The position numbers were made by a program, and so were the translations under genes. The notes beneath the pieces were generated by a model that was not told the origin of the DNA, did not search any database, and saw only the letters and a list, made by a program, of their open reading frames with translations. Below, piece after piece: positions 28,901 to 43,900 of a DNA stretch of 64,000 nt (its first letter is position 1; each line of letters opens with the position of its first letter). The DNA comes from Rostratula benghalensis (taxonomy: Eukaryota; Chordata; Aves; Charadriiformes; Rostratulidae), in the NCBI GenBank assembly GCA_013399305.1, contig VXAI01000095.1, positions 1,814,352 to 1,878,351 of the forward strand, read 5' to 3'.

Positions 28901-31900
28901 TATGTTTATATTCTTAGTAGTGGTATTTAATGAATACATGGACTGTGCATGAGAAGACAGATGACATCTCTAAAGAGCTCCCAGCCCTATGTAAATAACT
29001 CGCCTTGCATCTGACAGCAAATGTACATGGTTATCCTAGATAAGATCTTGGATCCTGTTGCATTGGGAAGGTACAAGAGTGGGCAGCAGTAAAAGCTCCA
29101 AATCTGTGCCAGACAAGTTGTGATTCGGTGTCCTCAGACCCTGGATCCACTTCTGTGTAGAAGAGATGAGGGCTGGACACATGGCCCTGCTGATCTTTAA
29201 CCCACACCTACCAGCCAAAACCTTGTCTACTGGTCTTAGAAATGGCTTCCCATTGCCTCTCCATGCTCTGAGGAAGTGGAATTTTGTTCCATTTTCCATC
29301 AAGTTTAGGTGCAGATGCTCCTTACTCTATGTTATAGCTGTGGAAAGCTGAGTATTCTTGGCTGTGATATTTCTGTATTCCTGATGTATTTGCAGTGTGC
29401 TTCTAGTGTTGCATGAGGAACAGGTCCATCTAGTTCACTTTGCAAGCGCATAGGGCCAGGTCTGGAAAGTTATTTTAAATGTCTTTGAAGTTACCTGTGT
29501 TAGTCCAGTGCTTGAGATGAACAGACTACCTACTGTAATTCTACAGACAGAGTATTTTCTGTTACTCGTAGCCATGTGGAACCTCCATTACCACCACTAT
29601 TAAACTCACAACCTCTCTGCAGTGCTGCAACTTCTCTTTTAAAGCCCTTATCTTAAAGGGATGTAATTACTATTTTTTAGCATTTAACACAACCACAGCA
29701 TTGGTATTACAAGATACATAACTAAGCTGTTCCTGGCCCTAGATTCTTCAAAGCTTGTAGAAAGACAGATTGCACAGCAAGAGACCCATGTGTTAACCTG
29801 AAATCATATTTTATTGTTGCCTGGGTTCTTCAGAATTGCAACTCATTATGATATCATCCTTTTTAATTTATGATGCAATATACAAATGGGAGTCTAAGCC
29901 ATCTCCCATCCAGTCCTTTCTTCCAAAAGGAAATTCCACATCCAGTTTGCATTCAGTTAAAGAAACAAACATCTCGTACACTCTTTGTAGTTTAAAATAA
30001 TTCCTCCTCGTTTGAAATCTGAGCTGTTAAACGTTCGAGCACTGGAAACATTTATGCATTTTTGTTGTAGTTGAGCTAATCGAAAGAAGAAACATAAGTG
30101 CCTCGGACTCCTAGGCTGCTGAAAATACGCCTCTTGAGGCTTTAGCAAGACAGTAGTTCATTTTTGCATGATGAATTGTATTTTGCGGACAAACTTCATC
30201 TCCAGAATTACATTCCTGGGAAGAATGCGGGCAGGTAGTGAACAGAATGTGTCTTTATGTGTGTGGCTCTCTGGGAGGGTTCCAGGACACGCAGCCCCAG
30301 GCTGTACCTCACCCGATCTGGGCTGCGCTCGAAGGGATCAGCTGCGGGAAAGCTGCGGGACCCCAGCTTTCCCCTGGCGTCTGCCGTGACTCACAGGTGA
30401 AAACGTATGGCCCAAATGATGGGGGGTTCACAGGCCCATGCAGGCTAGCTGTGGTGGTGACAGATCCGTTGTGTTTGAAGGTGAACAGCACTGGGGACTG
30501 CTTTTTAGCTGCCCACAGTTCCCCCCATGCCCTCAGCTCTCTCCCTTCTGCTCTAATATCCAGCAGGGAGAGCACTCGGGTGCAAAAGTACAGGCCAAGG
30601 CCATATTGTTTGAGTTCCTTTTCCCCAAGTGCCTTTTGGACTCCTCTAGGGTGTAACTGAAGAGGCAAGATTCTATAGCAGAAGCAATTCTCCACAAGAC
30701 TTTTATGGATCTTTCTTCATTTCCAGTTTTGCTTAGTTGTTTCACTATTTTATATGCCTCAATGTACTCCATTTCTGTCCCATGACTGAAGTACTGTATT
30801 TCAAGCCAGTAGCACGGTTCGGAGTTCCCAGTTCCATTTTTTTCCCTATCCTCCTTTTAACTGGTACTGTATCCAGCTCCATCAGTAGTGCTGATTTTCA
30901 CAAGGGTGCATTTTCAGCTTTTAAGGTAGAAGTTTAAACACGCAACTTCTGTCCCTCAGGCAATGATTTAGCTCATTAACCTATTATATTACATAGCCCC
31001 ATGAAAAGATTCGTGGAAGAAGAAAGATACATAGAAGCCTTGTAATATATTGGCTTTGCCATATTTTTTTCTTTGCAGTTACAGTAGATGCTCTGTAAAT
31101 ACTAAGGCCCATATTAATCTCGGATAACCCCGTGTAAAGCCAGGGTAACTGTCTTTCATTCTTCCCTACAACCCACTGGCCACAAGCCAAGGATCTCACT
31201 CAGCACAGTGGGTCGGGTATCAGTCTCTCATACATCAGTGTAAATCCAGATTAATTCAACCACTTAAGTTAATGCAGGGCTTATGCCAATGCCATGCAGA
31301 TCAGGATCTGACCTGCTGGACTGCACAAGATCTTTGGGTCTTGTGTAGGAGCCAGTGCAGATTCATGTTCTCAGGTGAAAACAGAAATATATGACATGTC
31401 AAGCTGGGCTTCAGCTAGAAGAGAAAGTTGAGGAGAAATCTTGTATAACCACCTGGCACAGCTTTCACTGGATCCAGAAAGATTGTATGCCCCAGGAACT
31501 GGAAAGTACTAGTAAAGATCAGCTTGGCAAAGTGTGATATTTAACAATATTTGCATTGCCAAATACTGTCAGTAGTGATAAAGCACATCTGAAAAATTAC
31601 CTATAGCCACCTGCCCTCCCTGGACATCAATAGTTGCCAATTTTTTTACAGTCTTTCACTCAGCCTATGAAATGCTGGCTATGGGTTCTCATCCCAGGAG
31701 AATATTAACAATGGGGAGGAAAAAAAATCTAATTTCCTACAAGAAAAATCCTGGCTTTGTGCCAGACATTGAGGTGTTTCATACTGAAGATCTGCAGCCA
31801 TTCATCACAATGGGTGGTAACAAGGATTTTGTAATTGCAAATTAATTGTTTTGGCAGGATTACAGCAGTTTGCTGGGGTTGTGTTTTCGGGTTTGGTTGT

Positions 31901-34900
31901 GGGTTTTTTTCAAGAAATACTCTATAATCTTCCAGTGCCAGGAAGGCATGTTTTCTGAGTTCCAAATGTTTGGAAACATCAACAAAATCCTTTATATGCC
32001 TCGCTTTTAATGATTAATTCACATTACATGATAAGAAGAGTAAATCAAGGACAGCTGTAGTTTGAGAGGTATATTCAGAGCTGTTATAAATATAGAAGCA
32101 AACTGTCCTTTGTTCTAACATTCATTACAAATTCATGGCTTGACCCACCATCTGTTTATGATAAAACATGGACAACTTGTTAATTCTTCCTAAAGGTCGT
32201 AACTAAGTTCATCTTCTTCTACCTTGGGGAAAATATTTTAATTTTTTTTGTTCTTGTTGAATTGAGAGAAGACCCTGCGGGAGGGATGGTCGCTTCAAAC
32301 TGCAGTTGCAGACCCCAGCTGACAGACCCTTTCCTGCCGCTTACTTGCTTGGGCTCAGCCAACAGCTTCATGATTTATGGCTGCTTGAGTGCACTCAGCA
32401 CCAGAGCTGGAAACTAACGTTGGAAGATTGTCTACAGCCCTCACTGATGCAAATCAGTTGTTCTCCCAAAAGCAACAGAGCTGACTGTGACAGGAGAGGA
32501 CCCAACAAGCCTCTAGTATTCAAATCCTCTGCATCTCTGCTCCTGGGCATGACCAGGAGAGCCAGAGCATCAGAATGTCCTAAACCTAACTACTGCCCCT
32601 ATGGCCTGCTCTGAGTGGTACTGCTTGTTGTAGTTCCCCATGGCTTGTTCCTCTGATGTGGGAACCACAGCCTTTCTTGACAACAACTCACCTCAAAATA
32701 CTCCTGGCTACAGAGGATGAGAACAAATGGCTCAAAATTGGTTATATCAGCCTGGGAGGTTCCTCAATTTGGCAAAGTTGTTATCCTAGTAAAAAATTTT
32801 TGTAGCTCTTTGGAAGGGAAGATAAAAAAAATCATAGCCCTGCATTTCTGAGGTGGAATGGTACCCTCCTGAGTTATGGTGAGCTAAACCCATCACCTTT
32901 AGTTTAGCCTCCATTGAGGAAATGCATGGAATGAAATAGATTGCTGCATGAGGAGGTGCTACTGTTGTTCTACAAAGCAGAAACCACCCCTCTCTTCTGC
33001 TGTAGTGAAATTAATTTTGTTTATAATACTGTGGGCCAAATCCCTGACCCACTAAAGTCAATGACCAACTCCCAGTGACTTCACTGACTTAAGGATTTCA
33101 GCATAAAATGAAGATTCTGGCACATGGCTTGCAGTATACACATAACAGAGCTCCAAGGCTATTGGTTGTGGTTTTGTCATCTTCTCTGTCAGTACAAGAC
33201 ATCCTGGAGTTTTCTCTGTCTCCTTTGTGATTTTATTCCACAAACTGAAGTGAGAGAGAAAAATGAACCATCCTGAACCCAGAATATGGGTTCTGAGAAA
33301 AAGACTTGGATCACTGAAGTGAAAGCTTCAGAAGAGGAAACCTGAGGGGAGACATCTCCATGTTCCTGCTGCCAAATCTATCCCCTTGGGCTGCTTTAAA
33401 GCCCAGCCCAAGGACCTTCTACTGCCTTGCTGACGGCATGGCATGTCAAAAAGAGGTGGGATGCTTCTAGGAATGTTTGTTGTACACAGGGCATCACTTT
33501 TAGGTAATCCCATACTCTTAACGTGTCCACTTTAAGAACAACTTTTACCAGGAATTTTCTAGGAATGTGGTCTCTTAATGAACTGAAATGCTAACCACTT
33601 CCTGAGCTGAGAACTGCATTTTTTCATGGAATCTCCATGCCTTTAAGGGAATTTCAGAATAAAAATCTCCCAGGGTAGTGTATCCTTAAGGAGTTACAAT
33701 CAAATTGTTCCCTGGGCTAAGTCATGGATGGTCTTGCCACCACCAAGAACTGAGTGCTCTGTTGTAGACAAAGAGAAATACAGTTTTCATACCTCCACTG
33801 GATATTTTAGGAAAGAAAGGAAAATTCATACGAGGTCAGCTGTATTAACTACTGGCTTCTGTATAGTCACTTAACTGAATGTGCAGCACTGAGTCCTTAC
33901 CATCTGATGGGCAGGTGCCTTGGCTGAGGTAGTTTTTAGGCTCAGTTTTCAGTCACTGTAACACAAGCAGCTCCAGGTAGTAGTTTTATGTCCTTTCCTT
34001 AGCGGGGGACTGAATTGCCTTTGAAGTGGTGCTCTCTCTGCTGACTGCAGAGAACCTAAAGAGGGCTGGTTCGGTAAGACAAATCCCAGCCCTTCTGCTC
34101 TGTCCCATCTGTGAAAGGCCTTTAGCTATGGTCAGAGGTGTAAATGTTGCCCAATGCCACTAAACCAAGGTTGAGCCTCTACCTAGACTTGTGGTAACTG
34201 CCAGCCCCGGCTGTAGTTGGAAACCTAGGCATGGAAAGGGAAGAGATGCTGACTACAGCCCTGTCTGGCCAAGGCATAACCCTGGAGACTGTAAGCTACA
34301 GAAACCCAGTCCTGCTCATGCCTTTGAGGCAATGACTGCTCCTTGTTTACACAACAATTTGCACAGCTCATCTCTGCTGGAGTTTCTGGGAACTTTCACA
34401 GTACATGTTACTTTGATGGTTCCTTAGTAAAGGAGAATGTGCTGCAAAAAGACCATATTTATCAGTGTTGTGTTTGAAGTGGAGCATGTTCTGTCACAGT
34501 GTTACTGTCTGATGTTCCAATACAGCCTCCAGTGATCCTATTAATTGGAAGAATAACTTTTCCTTTTTGATATTTTTTATTTAAAAGCCCAGTTCATTAA
34601 GTGCATATTTTTAAATGAAGAATTAAAGCCTCCCACCAAGATCAGTGGACTGGAAATGGAATTCCATTGTGACTATTTTACTCTTTATTTTTTAATGTGA
34701 AAAACAAGAAAGCACGAAAGAAGAGACTGTTCAAATATTGTCATCATTTTCTCTGAGTTACTCTGAGATGTTACAGTGTCTAGGATCGTGTTTTTAAAAA
34801 TATTAACAGTCGCTAATTCACCATTTAAAGTTCGTACTGCTCATCTGAACAGATCTTAGCCCCTTGAATCCTTAGACACAAAATAGGTATCACTAGCAGA

Positions 34901-37900
34901 GACTGCTATAATTTTGTGGTCTCCCCTATAGACTTTTTAGATTTCTAATGACTACTGAGGCATTAAGGTGACAACTTTCCAGAACATCTTTAAAGAGCAG
35001 TTAGTATCAGCCTGTTGGTGATGCCTTGTGTGACTGTGCAAAGAGATGAGATACAGTGTTAGCTCAGCATCATACATTTCAGAGCTGAGCAGGTCCCTGT
35101 CTAGAGAATGCTCAGGCAGGACTGAGGCAACGGAGCTGAGCAGCCTCTTGCTGAAGTTAAACAATCCTAATGGAGTCCTTAGTTCGATTACTTTTTTTAA
35201 TAAATTGCATTTAGGTAGCATTGATCATTAACTGGTGAATAGCTAAAATATGTGTTCAATGGAGCTTCAGTTCCCAAGATATTCTTCCAGGCTAACATCT
35301 GTGACAGGAGTCAGTTTCATTTCGGTGCAGTTTTTTGGGTTGGATAAAATAATATGGAATATTTCTGTTTTGCATCCTCCAAGATCAAAATGTTGCACAT
35401 GTGCTATAGGTGCTGTGCTAGGATATGGTACTCTATAGGCAATGCCATACCATTTCACATCTCTGATTGATCCTCTTCTTGAAATCCAGTGTGGAATCTT
35501 ATGAGAATTAAATTCTGCCTGACTGGTATAATGAATTAAATGACATTTCCTCGTTAGTGTCCACCTGGGCTGCATTGCATAGGTACTATGGGGCACTGTC
35601 ACTTCCCAGAATATTCATGTATTCAGCTCTTAATCTCTGAACTCTCTGTACACAATGGAACTTTTCAGAATAGGAAAGTCAAGCTTAATTACACAGTGAG
35701 CCATGCTGGATGTACTGGTCAGGTCTTGTTCCTTAGGGTCATGCTGTTTGAAAGCACAGCTGTAGGCAGTTTGCAAGGATTGCTTTTCTCTTTTCCTTCT
35801 AAGATACTGTCACATCAGCCATGAGCATTTTCTGCTATAATTTATTGTTTCTTCCCATACAGAGTCAGAAGGGTATGCATTTTTTTCTTGGCCAAATTAA
35901 ACAAATCAGTCATTTCACAAAAGTTTCCAAATGAAAGATTGTTGTAAGCAAGACCAGATATGTTCTCTTTACAGACCTGAGGTTCATAAAGGAGAAAAAA
36001 AAGAAAGAATAAAAAAAAAAAGTAAGGAAAGAAAAGAACAAGGAAGCTTAAAAAACAGCCTACAGTTTGCTTTGGGCTAATTAGATCTTATCAGTGAAAA
36101 GAGAGAAATTTCTTTTTTTAGCATGATGCCATAGTGAAAATTGACCTGGTGTTTATGAAAGTGTATTGCATGCTGCTTTTCAGCTGGAACTATGGAGTTT
36201 GAATTAGGGATACTCATAAAAAGCCTGATGTTAAGGTGTGTGGAGCACTGACTTTCAGAGCACACACATGTATACTATTAAGGTCTCAGGAATGGAGCAA
36301 TTACCAGACATTTGTCATTCATCTCAGATGCTCTGTTAGAATGTTATTAATAGCAACTTATCTTGCTTTCTTTCTGACTTTCATAGAGGCAAGAAATAAG
36401 ACCCCTGGGGGGAGAAACACTCTACCCTATCCTAACGCCTTGAAATGCTTGAGCTCTGAAGTCAGTAAAAGCATGACTCCGTCTCTGAATATTGGAGCTT
36501 TAGCCATAGTGTTATCTTTGGCTTTGGCAACTTTCAGCAAATGGGGACAAACCAGTGTCTTTAAACATCAGATGACTGCAGGCTGATGAATCAGGAAAAG
36601 AACATCTTGCCTTCAGCTTAGTTATGACAGTAATCTTGAACTATATCTCCCTCCAACAGATGAGCCTTCTAAATGTTGGAGTACTTCCAGGATTGGCTGA
36701 AGGGGTGCTCTGACCTTCTGCTGGAGAAAGCAAGTCTTTTACAACAAAGACTAACATCTATCTCTTAGAGGTTAGAAAAGTGACGTTTATGAAGGTGACG
36801 TGGTCCAAATGTGCCTGTGCCCAGCCAGCAGCCCTCAGCTAAAGCATAAGCAATGCTTCATTATCCCATTCAGCCCTGTACAGGTCACAGCCCGTCCTCT
36901 GGCTTTGTCTCCTGTAGTGGTAAATCTGTACCTTTTTATGTCCCCATTAAGTCTCAACACAGGGATGCTTTGGACTGGTCTCTCTTATGCATTTCTTCTG
37001 CTGCCCACCGGCAGCCCTGGCCTGGCTTCATTTATGCTTATACCTCTCTCTTTCTCTGGCTATCTTTTGTAGATCAGGAGTTGATGAAGACACTGACAGA
37101 TCTCAGCACTTATAGTAAATTCATTCTAGTTTAATACCTAATATTCTCCTGAGGCATTTGCTTTCAAAGCAATTAGACATCTGTCAGCACCTTTGGGAGA
37201 TTTCAAGCTTTCATATCAGTATCCTAAGGTGGAAATAGCATTCCAGTTGAAATATCATAGCTTGGTCTTAAGGTTGGAGTTTTTCACAAAGTAAATCTTC
37301 TTTAAGCTGATGAATGCAGCTGCTGCCTTGACAATTTGTGAGTTTATTTCCTTCTGGATATCCCCACTGGCTTGCATGTTACTGCCAAAGAATGTGAACG
37401 GAGGCATTTTTGTCTTCCTTTTGCCTTCTCAAGCAGTGTTTGAACTGGGAGTTACAAAGGCTCTCATTAGGTTCACTTCTTGTAACTGTTCATTAAACCC
37501 TCTTTTTTCACACTGCTGAACAATCCTTTGATCTATGCATGTGGGTGGATTTCTAATGCACAATGGCTACATTGTCACTTTAGTGCATTATGGTTAAACT
37601 ACACAAATTTTGCATATGCATTTTTCTGATAGTGGTAACACTGGCAGTGCCTGGTGGAAGGGAAAAAAAAACACTTCTTTGTTTGACACTGGGGGTCTAT
37701 TGAACCCCTTGTCCAAGACCCAGCTTCCCAGAGGAAGGCTGGTGGCTTGTGGGTTTTCTCTCAGTACTTGTGTAACAGCTCAGGTGGCAGCTCAGAGATC
37801 CACACAGCTCCAAACCATGTTCCAAACCCGGTTCTCCACATTCACAGATCACTTTTCCTCATCATGGCATCGAAGCCTGGGCTTATCTTGGAGAATTACA

Positions 37901-40900
37901 TCAACGCTTGTAAAGGCCTTTGCCATTTTCGGAGTACGTTTGTTGGTAGCAGTGCAACAACTGAATATGTGTCCCAAAAAAGTCCATTGTCCATCAACAG
38001 CATTTCAAATACAGTCAGTGCAGTTTCACCATGCAGCACTGGAGCCTCCTGCTGTTCTGCACAGTGGAACCGTACCAGCTATGTGGAAGCTGGAGGAGGT
38101 GCTGGGCTATAACACTGTTTTTGCCCCCACAGCCCATGCTACGCTCTACCCCAGGTGATGAGTTCTTTCTGGCAGTGTTGACTGCCTAGAAGCTCCTCTG
38201 CTTGCAAGAAGGCCCCAGCACCTTCCCATACTGAAATTACTCATAACCTGGGTCCGAGTCTGAGGGTCTTGTATCAGAGGGCACAGAGTGAATCAGGTCC
38301 TGAAAATTACTTGCTGCATAAATATTTGGGAAGAGAGAGACTGTAGCAATGCATTTAGCTGTCCAGAGCAGGAGGGAAGGTATTTATGGGAATTTGCTGT
38401 TCAGTTGGAGTTTTATTTTTATGCCTCTTTTAATGATGTCCTTTCTTCATAGTGCAGCATGAGTAACAATTCCCCCTTTGTATGTATTTTGTATCTATTC
38501 CTATTTCCTATTGAAATTCCTAGGAAAGAGGCTATCCAAGTACAGAGTTGAAAATTTCGTCTTAAAAAAAGCCAGATGTCCAACCTTCCTTTAGCTGCCA
38601 AGCCCAAAAGAGTTCAAGAAAGATGTTAAAATCTGTCTTCCTGGCTGTGAAAAACTAATTGCATAGCATAGGTGATGATCCCAGTCTCCCAGGAGAAGGA
38701 ATAAAACTGCTTCGGGCAAAAACTCTGCTGTTATTTGTCTAAGGATTGGAGTTGGCAGTGTCTGTGGAAAAATTTTCATTGCTTGCCCTCCTTGCTGGTT
38801 AACAAATGCAGAGACAGGAACACAGAAAAAGGTAGGTGAGTGTTTGTATATTGGTATCTGAAAGACTTATCAGAAAAGTGCTTTTTTCTTTCTTTCCTTT
38901 TTTTTTTTTTTATTTTGTCCTCTCTCTTAAGAACATCCATAAGCACAAGGGAGCACCTGAGAGGCAGAGACAGAGGTTTCAGACTGACTATATTATAGTC
39001 ACGAGGAGGAACCCCAGGGCCTGAATGAGTTGTTTTATATCTATGTGATAAGAGCTATTTTGTTTGTTAAATGGATATACAATTCAGTCCTTTTGCAAGG
39101 AGTTTTGTGAAGATTAAGATTAGTAAAGCACTCCAAAGACTGAAAGTGCCATTGGAATCCTGAGGATTAGAGGTTGCATATGACTGGGGGAATGGAAAGG
39201 CCTAACAGTTGCATTTATCAGGATAAAAGTTGTTAACTTTAAATCCAAGCCTGACTGGCTCCCAGACTGGTAGAAGTCACTGAGGGCACACAGTTCTGGG
39301 AAGAGCAGAGGGACACCCAAGACTAATGAAATGCCTACATCTCACTGCAGGAGCTCAGGTTGTGAAGGGGGTTTAAATAAGAGACTTTTTGAAATAGCTC
39401 ACCCGAGGGCATAGAAGGGAAGGGCTTGTTCAGCATTGTCCTAAATACCATAACTATTGTTAAGGTACTAATAGACAGTGACCAAATTTTGATCTAAAGT
39501 CAACATCTGAAAATCTAAGTGCAAAAAATCATAAACTAGCATGTTGACCCTAAAGTGAGATAAGAAGAATGTAAAGGAAAAAGCACATTTATTAAAAAAA
39601 AAAACCCAAGAGTTCCAAAATACCTGTAAAATATTAATATAGCACAACTGCTACCTTCAGAATGCAATATTCAGGTCCCAGGAGGGCTGCATAACTGGAA
39701 ACATGGATGTAAGCTGCACACCAGGGTGGCTTAGTGACAAAGTAGTCCAGAAAGAATATGAGCCAGAGATTGTTCTGAGTGGAGATTGTTCAGTCCTAGA
39801 GAAAGGCACTGGGAGAAAGAATAGGAATACAGAGCAGGTGCAATATGGGAGGGAAAGAGAGAGAAAAGCAAATAGAAATTTGGTGACTACACTAAATGCA
39901 AGAAATCTGTTTATTAACCGGTCATTAATGTGAGTGGCTAGTGAAGAAAATTAGATAAAGAGTCATTGTTATTTTTGACAACAGCCTTCACTGATCCTAC
40001 GACTCCTGCTACCCGGAAATAGTTCACATTGTGCAAATGTATTCCTGCACTGGGTTGCCTGAAGCAGGGCTCCAGCAGCTTGATTTTACATGGTCCTCTT
40101 AATCTGAGGCCATTTTTTACCAGGCCTTTCAGTGACTCACACAGTGTGCTCCAGCCCAGAACAGCTATACTTGTATCAGAAAATCTTTGAGAAGCAGCAG
40201 GGTGGGTTTTTTTGTTAATACTTCTGGAACAAAATGACCCCAGCTTTGCTGTGCTCTCACCCATAGATGGGAGAGGTGGAGGCCTACATATATCGATGAG
40301 TTCTTTCCCCTGGGTCCCAGGCTTACAAGCATCCACACTACATACACGTCCTTCATACTTGGACTTCAGTCCAGCCTCGATGGTGCACATCTTGTGAGCC
40401 TCTTTGGCATGCTGTTTTTGAGAAGTACCGCTCTGAGGCGATAGTGTTTTTCAGGGAGAGAACTCCACTGCCCTGACTTTGTTCAGGGAACAGCAGAGGA
40501 GAGAAAACATGATCTTTTTGACATCATCCTAATTATATCTCCTGAGTTTTCCTCCACCTCCTCCTCTCCCCACACGCAGCTTGTGTGTGGCTTTAGCAGA
40601 AATAGGAACTTTACCAAAGTCCTGCAACCCATTGTTTCTTTATTTTAAATACAAGGTTCTTTTATTAACTCCAGCTGGTGCACCTCACTGTGCTCACTGT
40701 GTTTGCTTTATTAAAATTGAACAGCGTGCAAGTAGGACATTGTAAATCACAAGTGACTGGGCCAGAGGAAGAGGGAGGGAGAGGTAGGGACTCCAATTGT
40801 ATGACAACAAAGAGAGCATATAAACAGGCTGGGCCTCCTGGCTAATAGAAGCCAAAACTCGTGGAGTACAATTTGCAATTGCTCCCAGGAGGACAGACAA

Positions 40901-43900
40901 GTGCCAGACAGTTAGCAGGGATAGATGAGAATGAATACTTGAATACCTGATGTGTTCTCCCGAATACTGGAACAGAGCTTCTCTAGAGGTCTGGGCATAC
41001 AGAGGAAACTGCCTGCCCCTGCTGTAATCCTTACTTCTGTCAGTGCCTGGCAGTGGTCATCTTGTCTGTGGAGGAAGCCTTGTTAGACCATCCAAAACTT
41101 GGAGAGAGCTTTTAAAACAAGGCAACCAGTACCACTGGGTCCATCATGGAGAGGGAGGTGGAAGCTGCTCCTCCATAATTAGGCAGAATGCGTTTTCCAG
41201 CTTTGACTCTTGGTGGAGGGAATTGCATTTCTGCCTTCTTGAACCTCGTGGATATCCACAAGGACAGTCGGCGTAGATGGAAACAGAGCAAGTCCAGACA
41301 GAAAGACAACAGCTTCCTGCCCTGTGCCAGGACAGTTCCTCTGCTCACAGCTGTAAAATGGCCATGGACAAGTGCAACAGCTGTACGAAGGTTCCCTGGC
41401 TGGCACGAGGGGCCTTTTGTTGAGTCCCCAGCAACATAGTGAGCTGCCAGCCTGCTGCAGGCTTCAGCTCCAGCAGTGATTTTCAGGTGTGTGTGTGTGT
41501 GTGATTTTGAAGCTACTCTGCTTGGACCACATCTCAGTGCCTTCTCTCCTCTAGTGCTCCTCGACCTGTGGGAAGGGCCTCCAGTCACGTGTGGTCCAGT
41601 GTATGCACAAAGTCACCGGGCGCCACGGCAATGAGTGTCCTGTCCTGTCCAAGCCAGCGGCCTACAGGCAGTGCCACCAAGAGGTCTGCAACGAGAAGAT
41701 AAATGTCAACACAATTACCTCGCCCAGACTTGGTGAGTGAAGGGTGTAGGGGGGGAAGATGCTACCTGCAAAGGCCCAGACAAAGCCCAGGGCCCCGGTG
41801 TGGTAAAAGTGGGGCTTCAGAGCATTGCCCAGGGCCAGAAATTAGAAGAGCCCCCCTCCCATGTCAGACTCTGGACTAAAAGTCTAGTGTGGATAGCTCC
41901 TCTTTTATTCATCAGTCTCTGCCTGATGGAGTGCTTGCCCAAGCTGGAGTGCTCAGCAGTGACCTGCAGAGTCCAACAGGAGCACACAGAGTGTGCATGA
42001 GTTATTGATTGATTGATCAGCGAGGTGAGGGAGCTGACAGGCATATCTTTTGCTGTCACAAACACCTTCACACCCTGCTTTCACTGTGGTGAGTGTGAAG
42101 TACATAAATTATTCATCTGTGCCCCAAGAAAAGTATGTGACCTTGACAAGTAGAGCACCACTGTTAGGTTGTTGGGTTTTTTTTCCTTTTCATTTGCTGC
42201 CACGAGAATGTGGTTTGATGAATTAATTTGCCACGGGAGGCAAGAGAACATCCAGAATCTTTGATTTTCTGTCACTGTCCTTCTCTTCACCCTCCCTGCA
42301 TCCCCTGTGTACCTGGCTGAGATGAGCGTATGGTGATAAGCTATCTGTTTCCTAAAACACCATATTAACACTGTATTTAAGAAATGGCTCTCATTAAGAG
42401 TACTTCTGTTAATACAAAGTTTTGGGAATCCATAATTTTCCAAATCATATTTGTTCATTTTACAAGGGGATAAAAATATATTTTTCCAAAGTTCAGCCCT
42501 GTGTTTTCAGCCACAGCTCCAAGAACCAAGCTGGTTTCTTTACATTTCACACATCATCACCAGTAAGATGAGGCTAAACTAAGCCATCAGCTACACTGAC
42601 AGCCTCATGGGTGCCTCCCACTACTTTCCAGTACAAGACTGGGTTGTAAACAATTGCTGGTAGGAGCTTAGCAGAAAGAACAGCCTCCACCCTCTCAGAA
42701 GAGCCAGTCTTGAAGGCCGAGGAGCCTCTAATACATGTGAAAAGGCAGAGCTGCTAAGTAACAGAGAGCCATTTTCTAATAGCACTGTCCAGAACTAAAT
42801 AACACTCAAACTAGGACTGGACTTGAAGCTTCTGAACTGAAATATGTTTCCCAAAAGTTTAACAGATGTTTAGAAGAATATGAGAAATTTGATTCTTGCA
42901 AATGCAGTCGTACTGGGGAGCTTCTGACCTCTTTCGTTTAGGAACATATGAGAGTACTTCCCAGATATTTTAGCACTAAGAGCATAGTGGAAGGAAAACA
43001 TTTATTTGAGAAGTAAGTACACTGATGAGACGAGAAATCCGTCCTGATTCACATTTTAGGACAAAGCAATAAAAAGGTCTCATGTTTAGAAGACTGAGGA
43101 GCCTCAAGTCTCTGCTGAAAGTAACCTGCAAGTAATTTGGGATGCTTTTGTTTCTCAACTGGGTTTGGAATCACCAGGGCCAGAAACAATGATATTTGAT
43201 GTTAGCTGAAAGATCTATCATTGACTGTTTTGTTCTTCCTGCTTACAAACAAATTCTCATTGGATTATCTCTAAACAAACTTTTCTGCTTTCTACAATGG
43301 AAACCTCACCCCAAAAAAATTATACAGAAAAAAAAATATTCCAGTATTCTACAGAACCTATGCTGCCTGGTCCACTCCAGAATGTTTTTCATCCCAGTTA
43401 GTATTTTCAGAAGTATCTAAGCGTGAGGGTCACTTCAACTGTCCAGTGTCCCTCAGTGATAACAAATTCAGAGAGGGTTTATTCTGTTCCTCAAGCACAT
43501 GACCAAGTCACTTCATGTAAGTCTACATGTCTTACTCCTACATGTCTTTTTTCACAACCCATGAGGGACCTTGGACTTCTAAAATATTAAGAGTCCTAGC
43601 CTTGGTTGTGGCTCAGTGTCTTTCTATTATATAAAATAAAGTCTCTCATCTCAGATTCCTAAGGTCTGTCTTGCAAGACGTGATTTATTCAGCTATGTCA
43701 CATTTTCTGAATGCTGGGCCTACGGCTGGAGCCAGGCTCAGAAATAGCTCTACCCCCTCTCATTTAGGACAGTCGCTTCCACTCAAACATTTTTTCTCAC
43801 TATCAGGAACTCAAGATGCTGCTAGGCCAGCACCTTCTGGTCTTCTTTAATTGGACCATTTTTTTCCCAGAATATTCATTTAAAAGATTTTCCAATTATC

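Larger units (their letters stand above)
25939..41554 (+). other. ADAMTS17: Intron, 15.6 kb, largest in the window
   Basis: A phase 0 intron. It contains old palindromic-repeat relics (near 26943, 31105 and 33027), a short perfect inverted repeat (28024-28049), a CpG-richer patch (about 30240-30410), a purine-rich tract (35988-36056), a T14 tract (38898-38911) and a (GT)n run at 41487-41503, 52 bases before the next exon. The open frame at 37610-38158 (182 codons) is long, but another frame on the same strand is open too, and it resembles no family. It ends in CTTCTCTCCTCTAG. Confidence 0.83.

Noticed and set aside
29421..29470. Possible antisense old CR1-type 3' end (AACAGGTCCATCTAGTTCAC)
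   Set aside because: Only about 20 bases resemble the consensus and the rest does not follow, so chance cannot be excluded.
37610..38158. 182-codon open frame within the 15.6 kb intron
   Set aside because: A second frame on the same strand (37747-38112) is open as well, and neither resembles a known protein. No splice sites that would join it to ADAMTS17 in frame were found.
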